This document shows positions 29,047-35,376 of a stretch of DNA of 35,376 nucleotides, piece after piece (within the stretch, counting starts at the first letter, position 1; each line of letters starts with the position of its first letter). This stretch comes from a virus. The stretch lies in the IMG/VR virus record IMGVR_UViG_3300009034_000129, positions 1-35,376 of that record. The stretch is one strand, 5' to 3'. The position numbers and the translations under genes are program-made. The notes under the pieces were generated by a model. It was not told where the DNA came from. It worked only from the letters and a program-made list of their open reading frames with translations, and searched no databases.

Positions 29047-29531
29047 CCAAGACAGAAGTATATACAGAAATGTTATCACGATTCAATGCACTCAAAGATA
29101 CAACTGAACTCAAGAAAGTCTATAAAGAGTTTGTTGATTTTGATAGCGTACCAATTAATAAGGATGCGGTTATTATGTGTGAACCAGACCTCAGTGAGCC
29201 AATTAAAAAGAGCTATGATAGTGCAGGAAGAGGAGGTAACTATGCATTTGAAAGTTTCAACGTTGTAATTCTGGTTATGTTCAGACAATTCAAAAAGCAG
29301 AGTGGAGTACTTGGAATTACAGGTAGAAAAGGAGTTCTCGAGTGGGAGAAGACAATCAAAGATACACTTACTGCATCTCCATATCATCTTAACAAAACAT
29401 GTCGCAAGATAGAATTCGGTAATACAGTTTACATGAGAAACATTCCAGGGCTTGGCACTGTGAAGCATACAATCAGATTCGTTCAAATAGAAGCGTCTTT
29501 CCTGGGGTTCTACTCAACCTTAGAGAGATAG
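29043..29531 (+). CDS. Tail terminator / completion protein (putative, TTG start)
   Basis: A 162-residue protein following the gp10-like gene, where phages usually encode the tail terminator. It starts at TTG 29043 with GGAG eleven bases upstream; ATG 29070 is an alternative without a good SD. The sequence is mixed alpha/beta with a central strand FESFNVVILVMFRQF and a C-terminal FVQIEASFLGFYS. Family not certain; the call is positional. Confidence 0.6.
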   Translation: MTKTEVYTEMLSRFNALKDTTELKKVYKEFVDFDSVPINKDAVIMCEPDLSEPIKKSYDSAGRGGNYAFESFNVVILVMFRQFKKQSGVLGITGRKGVLEWEKTIKDTLTASPYHLNKTCRKIEFGNTVYMRNIPGLGTVKHTIRFVQIEASFLGFYSTLER

Positions 29532-29539
29532 GAGGTAAT

Positions 29540-29674
29540 ATGGACAGAGAGAAAAGGCTTGAGGAGCTTGAAAAGAAGCGACTCGAGTTAATGAAGAAAA
29601 GACACAAGCTCTGGGAGCAACTTGTGAAAGTCAACAAAGAGATCCATGAGCTGAAAGGAGGGAGGAAACAATGA
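29540..29674 (+). CDS. 44-residue coiled-coil peptide
   Basis: A short gene behind a perfect AGGAGGT (29530-29536), ATG 29540. The product is one continuous charged helix (DREKRLEELEKKRLELMKK) with leucines at heptad spacing. The end codons form the GGAGGG SD of the tail tube gene, and stop and start overlap as ATGA. Function unknown; possibly a small tail-assembly helper. Confidence 0.65.
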   Translation: MDREKRLEELEKKRLELMKKRHKLWEQLVKVNKEIHELKGGRKQ

Positions 29675-30462
29675 GCCAACTTGACGAACTTTTTAGAGAA
29701 GTGTTTACAGGTGATTTCTATTTTGATCCTGCAAGAGAAAGTTATCCTGGTTATAGACTCTTTGGAAACGTGGAACTCATCTCATGGGGAGATGATGTCA
29801 GAACGTATGAGACCAAGAATTTCAAATATGGGCAGGCTGATGATGTGAAACAATTCAGGATTGCAAGATTCGTGAAGATACGTACTGATAGAGTTCATTA
29901 CCAGAATTCAGAGTTTGCACGTGGTGAGAGTGCAGTTGATGAGGCAGCAGGTGTCTCAGCAGAAGTTGTTGACGAAATAGTCTCAATGGATGGTGATCAT
30001 ACTCTTGCAACAGGATGGCATGCACTTCTGCACGGAGGAGGAGCAAAAGCTCCTAACTCAGCAGTAGTTTGTTGGTCAGCTGCAGCAAAGACAGGAACGC
30101 AGTCTATCGAAGGAACTGACTTCTATTTTGACTATGCACTCGGCAGAGCTGCAAGGATTATCGGTGGAAATATCACTGACGGTCAGGATGTATATTTCAG
30201 CTACAAATACACCACGCAGGATTACAAAGTTATCAAGCACTCGCAGAACAAACTCAACACCAAAGGGAAATTCAAATATGTTCATACTATGGCTGATGCA
30301 ACCAATGAGTTTATCGTTGAGGTTCCACTTGGTTATGTTGCTGAGGTTGCTGATGTTCAGGATTCAGAAGATCCCAGAACTCTTGAAATCACCATCAGGT
30401 CGCTTAGAAAAGCATCCGAGACCGGACAGGAGCATGGAACTACGAAATTTGGACAATCATAA
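29671..30462 (+). CDS. Major tail (tube) protein (putative)
   Basis: A 263-residue protein located between tail completion genes and the tail chaperones, the canonical place of the tube protein. It is beta-rich, has a moderate net charge, and contains long strands (VKQFRIARFVKIRTDRVHYQ, YVHTMADATNEFIVEVPLGY). The family cannot be named from the sequence, so the call rests on position, size and composition. GGAGGGAGG before ATG 29671. Confidence 0.7.
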   Translation: MSQLDELFREVFTGDFYFDPARESYPGYRLFGNVELISWGDDVRTYETKNFKYGQADDVKQFRIARFVKIRTDRVHYQNSEFARGESAVDEAAGVSAEVVDEIVSMDGDHTLATGWHALLHGGGAKAPNSAVVCWSAAAKTGTQSIEGTDFYFDYALGRAARIIGGNITDGQDVYFSYKYTTQDYKVIKHSQNKLNTKGKFKYVHTMADATNEFIVEVPLGYVAEVADVQDSEDPRTLEITIRSLRKASETGQEHGTTKFGQS

Positions 30463-30474
30463 AAAGGAGGGTAA

Positions 30475-30894
30475 ATGCAAGAGAGAGACAGCACACTTGT
30501 CGCTCAGAAATTTCTTTATCCCTCCATTGCTAAGGTCGCGAGAGGTTACGGAAAATTCATAAAGCATCTTCATAAAGCAGGAGGTTTCAGCAAGCTGAAC
30601 CCTGAGAAGATGACTAAAGAGATTCTCGATGCAGCATGTAAGAGCGTTCTTGACAATGCTGAAGAAGTCTTCGGGGCTCATGGTGATGCCATAATGGAAA
30701 TCGTACCCGCGAGTCTCAGAATAGATCCAGATTCTCCGGAAGGTAAAGAAAAGCTCGAAAACCTCGATGCTGAGGTTTGTATGGATTTATTCCCTTCAGC
30801 GCTGGAGGTGAATGCGGGTTTTTTTACGAAACTTTTGCGATCCATTCTCGACAGCATATTCAGCCTATCTACACAACGACCGAAAAAGACGTAG
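30475..30894 (+). CDS. Tail assembly chaperone (gpG-like)
   Basis: A 139-residue helical protein immediately before the tape measure gene. Proteins here coat the tape measure during tail assembly. The zero-frame product ends at TAG 30892-30894. The T7 run at 30819-30825 allows a fraction of ribosomes to slip -1 into the overlapping frame, giving the longer gpGT-type product. SD AAAAGGAGG before ATG 30475. The arrangement is diagnostic even though sequence similarity to lambda G is not visible. Confidence 0.85.
   Translation: MQERDSTLVAQKFLYPSIAKVARGYGKFIKHLHKAGGFSKLNPEKMTKEILDAACKSVLDNAEEVFGAHGDAIMEIVPASLRIDPDSPEGKEKLENLDAEVCMDLFPSALEVNAGFFTKLLRSILDSIFSLSTQRPKKT
30819..30825 (+). other. -1 ribosomal frameshift site T_TTT_TTT
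   Basis: In the zero frame the codons read GGT TTT TTT ACG, so the heptamer T TTT TTT (30819-30825) fits X XXY YYZ exactly. A -1 slip continues as TAC GAA ACT in the frame ending at 31103. The predicted fusion has 117 residues before and 92 after the slip, 209 in total. Confidence 0.85.
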
Positions 30895-31103
30895 AACTCA
30901 TATTTATCAAAGAAGGGATAACTAAAGCAGACCTGATGGTGATGCCATGGGATGAGTACTACGACCTTGGAGAATCCATAATGAAACGCATCAGGATCGC
31001 AAAAGGAAAACCTCAGAAAAGAGACGTTACTGAGCATGGAGAGAACGTCCTTCTTCATTCAAGAAGAAAGGATAAATACAAGAGGTATAAACCTAAAAGA
31101 TGA
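30825..31103 (+). CDS. Tail assembly chaperone extension (gpT-like), made by -1 frameshift
   Basis: This frame is open from 30777 but has no proper start signal, and it overlaps the chaperone gene in the -1 register. After the slip it reads YETFAIHSRQHIQPIY and later DLMVMPWDEYYDLGESIMKR, ending in a very basic tail (RRKDKYKRYKPKR). The acidic/aromatic then basic composition suits binding to tube and tape measure proteins. The stop overlaps the tape measure start (ATGA at 31100-31103). Confidence 0.82.
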   Translation, partial: YETFAIHSRQHIQPIYTTTEKDVELIFIKEGITKADLMVMPWDEYYDLGESIMKRIRIAKGKPQKRDVTEHGENVLLHSRRKDKYKRYKPKR

Positions 31104-33031
31104 AGCTCGGAGAAATATACGGTGAACTCAAATTAAAAGCAGGGCAGTTTCAGAAAGAGCTTACTACTTCAAGATCGCTTTCTGAAAAACAGTTAAAAGC
31201 TATAAAGACTGCTTTTCTTGGTGTTACTGCTGCAATAGCAGGGATAACTTATGCAGTTGTCAAGGTAACTAAGAGCCTTGTTACTGCTTATAGTCAACAG
31301 GAGATAGCTGAGAAGAAACTCGATGCAGCTCTGAAGGCAACAGGCAATCAAGTCGGGATCACTACTGAGGAAATGCTCAACATGGCTCAAGAGATGCAAA
31401 ATTTGACAACATACACTGATCAACAAGTAATATCAGCACAGGGGCTTTTGGTAACGTTCACACAAATTGGAAAGGAAGTTTTCCCGGATGCTATCAAGGC
31501 AGCAATGGATATGTCAACAATGTTCGGGCAGGATCTTCAACAATCTGTCATTCAGCTTGGAACAGCTCTCAACGATCCGATACGTGGTGTTGGCAGATTA
31601 AGGAGAATAGGAATATCCTTCACAGAAGAACAGAAGAAAACAATTGCAGGTTTTATGGAAGCAAATGATATTATGAGTGCTCAGAGGGTTATCTTGGATG
31701 AACTTGCAGTAGAATTTGGAGGTGTGGCAGAAGCAGCAGCAACTACCACAGAAGGAGCAATTAAGCAATTCCAAAATGCACTTCAGAATATAAGGGAGGA
31801 ACTCGGGGAAAGAATTGCTCCTGTTATCTCAATGTATGCAAGGCTCATGACAAAATCATTCAACATAATGAAAGAACATATAGATATTCTCTTGCCAGGA
31901 ATTAAAAAAATAGCAGACAATTCAGAAGAAGCTTCCAAAGCAGGTGCGGAGCTTGCAATAATCACCATGAGGGGAGCTTTCAAAATACGTGCAGCAATAA
32001 CCAGAGTGAAAATTGTTTTTTGGGGCTTGGTTGCTGTGTTAAGTAGGGTTATGCAAGAGATGTTTGGACAACTTAAATGGGGAAGTCTTATTTTTAGAAA
32101 ATATGGAGAGACAATTGCGAATGTTATTGATACGATTTTCAAGACAAAATTAGGTGATGCAATAAGAGCACAGGGTGATTTTTTTGATACACAGGGAAAA
32201 GAATGGGAAGGTTATGTTACTAAAGCAACGACAGAGATGGAAAAATTGACTTCAGAATTAATATTAGTTAACAATAAAGAGAATGAAGCAGTTGAAGAAT
32301 TGAGAAAAGAATACGAAAGGCTTATAGAGAAAAAAATCGAAGCAACAGGAATCCCACCTCCCATTCCTCCTGCTCCTCCTACTGTTCCAGAAGAAGCACC
32401 TGGAAAAGTTGCTAAAAGACCTGCATGGGAAGAGGAAGAAGAAAAGATGGCAAGATATATGGAACGATACAGAGAAGCATTGATTTCTGGTGATGAGGCT
32501 TTGATTAAACTTTATGAAGATGAACAAAAAGTAAGAAAAGAATTTGTTGATCTTTCTACGGCAGCATCTCAGTTTGGTACGCTTATGTCTAATGCCTTCA
32601 CAGATGCAGAAATGACAGGTGAACAGTTTGTTAAAACTCTTATAAAAATGGGAATTCAACTTGCATTGATGCAAGTGACGGGTCCGCTTGGTGGATTTCT
32701 CGGTACATTCTTTGGAGGGATGTTTGAGAAAGGGGGGTTTGTTTTTACTCCTCCATTTTTCAAAGGAGCTCAGGAAGGAATGTTTGTAACAAATAGACAG
32801 ATAATTACTCCTGCTGGTGTACCTGCAGGTGAAAAGACAAAAGCAGAAGTCATTGCGCCATTTGATAAATTTGTAGATGTCATAGATAAGATGAAGTCAA
32901 AAGTCGAAGTTTATGAACCCGGACCTCTCACAAGAATTTTACAATTTACAGAATTTTCACAAGAGGAACTTGATTTAATTGAAACTGAATTGTTTGAGAA
33001 AGTACTTGAAAGACTTGAGGAAAGAGAATGA
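31100..33031 (+). CDS. Tape measure protein
   Basis: A 643-residue protein, long and mainly helical. Residues about 30-58 are hydrophobic (AFLGVTAAIAGITYAVVKV), and the middle carries the LGTALNDPIRGVGRLRRIGISFTEEQ block that is common in phage tape measures. Further hydrophobic stretches occur near 300 and 545-565, a Pro-rich hinge lies near 417-432 (PPPIPPAPPTVPEE), and a charged C-terminus follows. It sets tail length; at about 1.5 angstrom per residue the tail would be near 95 nm. Preceded by frameshifted chaperones as expected. Confidence 0.9.
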   Translation: MKLGEIYGELKLKAGQFQKELTTSRSLSEKQLKAIKTAFLGVTAAIAGITYAVVKVTKSLVTAYSQQEIAEKKLDAALKATGNQVGITTEEMLNMAQEMQNLTTYTDQQVISAQGLLVTFTQIGKEVFPDAIKAAMDMSTMFGQDLQQSVIQLGTALNDPIRGVGRLRRIGISFTEEQKKTIAGFMEANDIMSAQRVILDELAVEFGGVAEAAATTTEGAIKQFQNALQNIREELGERIAPVISMYARLMTKSFNIMKEHIDILLPGIKKIADNSEEASKAGAELAIITMRGAFKIRAAITRVKIVFWGLVAVLSRVMQEMFGQLKWGSLIFRKYGETIANVIDTIFKTKLGDAIRAQGDFFDTQGKEWEGYVTKATTEMEKLTSELILVNNKENEAVEELRKEYERLIEKKIEATGIPPPIPPAPPTVPEEAPGKVAKRPAWEEEEEKMARYMERYREALISGDEALIKLYEDEQKVRKEFVDLSTAASQFGTLMSNAFTDAEMTGEQFVKTLIKMGIQLALMQVTGPLGGFLGTFFGGMFEKGGFVFTPPFFKGAQEGMFVTNRQIITPAGVPAGEKTKAEVIAPFDKFVDVIDKMKSKVEVYEPGPLTRILQFTEFSQEELDLIETELFEKVLERLEERE

Positions 33032-35376
33032 AAGCAGCATCAACTGCATTTCAGGAAATCAGAAAGAGACTCCATATCGCTCCTGATTCCTCTGGAGCTA
33101 ATAAGGTTAAGACAAAGGTTGAACTCACAGAGGTTCAGGTTGACAATACCATTGAACTTGTTGAAGGCGATCTTCTTATCTCTGTTGGAGAAATAAGAGA
33201 TAGACTTGAGGGAACGAAACTTAACAGTTTTGCTCCATCAGAAGTTGTAGTCACACTTCACGATCCACAGGATTATCCTGTATTTTATAAAGCTGACGGT
33301 TCTGGACTTTTTGATGATCTTGGTAAGAAATATCAGGCTAAAGTTTACAAGGGAATGGAGATTGGTGGCTCAATGGAATGGTGGGAAATGTTCGATGGTG
33401 AAGTGAAAAATAATACCATAGAGAGAAAAGGACATCATAGAATTGAGCTTACTGTAATTGGATGGCTCAAAGAAGCAGAGCGGTATAATGCGGAAGAGGT
33501 TGCTGACCCTAATAATTTTCCTTTTAAGAATATAAAAGGAATTTCTTTTGTTGGTCTTAGTGGAGAACATCCAATAACAGGAGCAAAGACATTATCTTTT
33601 TCTATTGAAGATGAAAAAAATTATTTACAATATGAAGGAGGCATTAAAAAAGAGATTTCTGCTGATGGTAATTTTAATTGTTTCAGTGCTACAAGGGAAG
33701 AATATATAACTTTGGCTTGTGATATTTCAGAGATGCCTACTGAAAGTAAAACTGATAATTTTCCTATAATAAATTACGGAGGAACATTCCACGCTTGCTA
33801 TTGGTATGAGAATATCCCACTTGAAACCATTGTAAATTATCTTATAGACAAACTTGAGGAAGGAACTCCAGGAGCTATTACAAGAGATATAGATGTAAGA
33901 GAAATCGAATCAGAACTTGAAAAGAACTTTGTTTATTTGGGACCCAAACTCTTTATGCCGAACAATAATTTGGCAATCAGTGCTTTTATAACTGCGGTAA
34001 AATTAATTGACTATAATGCAGGAACGAATGTTATTACTTTTCTTATAGGAGTGCGTTCAAGAGTAGATGGGAATGTTTTTAATGACAAAAATTATTGTTA
34101 TAAAATTGTGATTGATGTAAACAATGATACTTATACAGCAACACGAATTACAGTTGAAATCAACACGGAATATCAGTTATCAAGATTTCTGCATTTTGCA
34201 AATAGATGGTGGGTTGTTTTGGGTTATCCAACAGAATGTGATTTAACTCCGAATGACCCCTATCGTTATTGGGCTTATAAGATTTACAGATTCAATGTTG
34301 CATTGACAACGACTGATTATGTTTTAAATTTTGGTTCAAATCCACCTTCAAATAATTATTCTGGTGATGATGATTGGTATATCTATCTTGTACATACTGC
34401 CGAAGTATTGGAAGGAACAAGCAATGATATGTATATAATTTTACAGGATAGGTCTTCCGGGGTTTATAGAGTTTTATTGAGAAAGTTTAATTGGAACGGT
34501 TCGATATTGGTTGAAAGCGTCGTGGATACTCTTGGCTTTTATGATTCAGGTGAAATACTGAGCGGTCTTATTTCAGATGATTATGCCACAATTTTTAAAC
34601 TTGATAATACAAATAAGAATTATGTATATGGAATTAGACATATCACTTATGCTCCAGGAGGGTATGATATAAACGATTTACAGATTCGGAGATACGATAT
34701 AGATGTCGTTACTTTTACTACTATTAAAGAACACAATAGCGTATATGGTGGTGTGGTTAATATGTCAAGAAATCTCCACATTCCAAACAATCACTGGAGG
34801 GCTTTTTATTATTATCAAAGCTCTGCGATTCCATATTATCGAGGTTATTGGATTGATAAAAATGGTATTGCATGGGTTCCCGTTACGGGAAATAATAAAA
34901 CAAATTATATCTTTTCTTCTCTTTTTACTCGCTATGATATGTGGTGGATGCATAATCCAGGAACTAACAGTTGGAGGATAGGCAGGAAAGATGTTGAATC
35001 AGATTATCAGGATTATATAGAAGCAAAATATTTATTTTCTGATTATGAAGGCAGTCAAGTTGCTCCTATGGTATACAAAGAAAATGATGTTACAGATTGC
35101 GAATATTGTGGAGTTGTTCTCGATAAAAATGACAGAGGAATTGTTCCATTTCTTTATAGAGCAAATGCTCTCTCGACGGTTCACCTTGCAGATTTTACAG
35201 ATATGTCAGTAAGGAGAGCACTTACTGAACTCGGTATTTTTGCTCTTGATATTGTTTCACGTCCAGGATTATTGAAAGTTATTTTTCGATATAGAGAGTC
35301 TTTCAGGGATACTGATACACTTGACTCCAATGATTGTGATGCTTATCCAGTTGTAAAAATATGGAAGCATTATTAT
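33028..35376 (+). CDS. Tail-tip/baseplate protein (continues across the join to 527)
   Basis: Start ATG 33028 overlaps the tape measure stop (ATGA). The frame is open to the window end and continues at position 3 of the left end to the stop at 527, 918 residues in total. Residues about 20-190 are a beta-rich tail-tip-like front (FAPSEVVVTLHDPQDYPVFY, WWEMFDGEVKNN). Residues about 370-670 are a Tyr/Trp/Asn-rich series of strands that resembles a beta-propeller-like insertion. The C-terminal part (from about 690, CEYCGVVLDKND) returns to a mixed domain with SVRRALTELGIFALDIV. By position it is the tail-tip hub or distal tail protein. Confidence 0.8.
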   Translation, partial: MKAASTAFQEIRKRLHIAPDSSGANKVKTKVELTEVQVDNTIELVEGDLLISVGEIRDRLEGTKLNSFAPSEVVVTLHDPQDYPVFYKADGSGLFDDLGKKYQAKVYKGMEIGGSMEWWEMFDGEVKNNTIERKGHHRIELTVIGWLKEAERYNAEEVADPNNFPFKNIKGISFVGLSGEHPITGAKTLSFSIEDEKNYLQYEGGIKKEISADGNFNCFSATREEYITLACDISEMPTESKTDNFPIINYGGTFHACYWYENIPLETIVNYLIDKLEEGTPGAITRDIDVREIESELEKNFVYLGPKLFMPNNNLAISAFITAVKLIDYNAGTNVITFLIGVRSRVDGNVFNDKNYCYKIVIDVNNDTYTATRITVEINTEYQLSRFLHFANRWWVVLGYPTECDLTPNDPYRYWAYKIYRFNVALTTTDYVLNFGSNPPSNNYSGDDDWYIYLVHTAEVLEGTSNDMYIILQDRSSGVYRVLLRKFNWNGSILVESVVDTLGFYDSGEILSGLISDDYATIFKLDNTNKNYVYGIRHITYAPGGYDINDLQIRRYDIDVVTFTTIKEHNSVYGGVVNMSRNLHIPNNHWRAFYYYQSSAIPYYRGYWIDKNGIAWVPVTGNNKTNYIFSSLFTRYDMWWMHNPGTNSWRIGRKDVESDYQDYIEAKYLFSDYEGSQVAPMVYKENDVTDCEYCGVVLDKNDRGIVPFLYRANALSTVHLADFTDMSVRRALTELGIFALDIVSRPGLLKVIFRYRESFRDTDTLDSNDCDAYPVVKIWKHYY
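35258..35376. repeat. Terminal direct repeat, right copy
   Basis: Identical to positions 1-119. Removing one copy gives a 35,257-bp circle in which the tail-tip gene is intact. Confidence 0.95.

Noticed and set aside
34703-34981. 92-codon + strand frame inside the tail-tip gene
   Set aside because: Nested in another frame of a long open gene, without SD and with a hydrophobic, unpatterned product.
1-35376. Lysogeny genes, CRISPR arrays, retrons or diversity-generating retroelements
   Set aside because: No integrase, repressor, reverse transcriptase, spaced repeats or template/variable repeat pairs were seen on either strand.

Overview
The window is a complete tailed bacteriophage genome (Caudoviricetes, long-tailed siphovirus type) from a bacterial host. 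The first 119 bases are repeated exactly as the last 119, and one tail gene runs off the right end and continues in frame at the left end. The sequence therefore closes into a circle of about 35,257 bp. All recognisable genes are on the + strand, tightly packed and often overlapping by ATGA or TTGA, mostly with strong Shine-Dalgarno (SD) sites of the AGGAGG(T) type. No integrase, repressor, tRNA, transposase, CRISPR array, DNA polymerase, helicase or primase was recognised. The phage looks virulent and host-dependent for replication. The host cannot be named. A lipobox-bearing protein in the lysis region and three virion-region proteins with signal-peptide-like N-termini hint at a diderm host.

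Layout following transcription. (1) Late operon, from a promoter at 18868-18896: a ParB-methyltransferase fusion (18922), small and large terminase (20063, 20454), portal-MuF fusion (21911), an exported protein (23939), a prohead protease with a scaffold-like tail (24395), HK97-fold major capsid protein (25756), a second exported protein (27023), a charged protein with a possible -1 frameshift extension (27549), head-tail connectors (28034, 28564, 29043), major tail protein (29671), tail chaperones joined by -1 frameshifting on seven T residues (30475-31103), tape measure (31100), and a 918-residue tail-tip protein spanning the circle junction (33028 to 527). Distal tail and fibre-like genes follow (520-5137), then a lysis cassette (5146-7016) with holin, membrane coiled coil, amidase, a micro-peptide and a lipoprotein. 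(2) A control region (7017-7387) with direct repeats, a consensus sigma-70 promoter and a leader RNA that folds into an intrinsic terminator with a pseudoknot. (3) Early operon (7388-18735): small proteins, a replication initiator carrying 11-bp iterons inside its own gene, a RecB/Cas4-like nuclease, a putative single-strand annealing protein, an SMC/RecF-type ATPase, a resolvase-like nuclease, a cytosine-C5 methyltransferase and many small zinc-ribbon proteins. It ends at a clear intrinsic terminator (18764-18800).

The most unusual feature is that the early operon is punctuated by stable, mostly GC-rich intercistronic RNA structures in an AT-rich genome. Two of them (11407-11500 and 15342-15451) share an identical 10-bp closing stem and a shared right flank but have different interiors. 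Each is bracketed by a short direct repeat, as if a small RNA-encoding element had been inserted between two genes. Others are the pseudoknotted attenuator, a hairpin before the initiator gene with an anti-SD-like loop, a 14-bp long-range stem at 12086-12157 and paired hairpins at 17045-17136. The methyltransferase at 15992 looks like a chimera with the front of a different phage protein, and a DUF5131-like gene (15478) is truncated.
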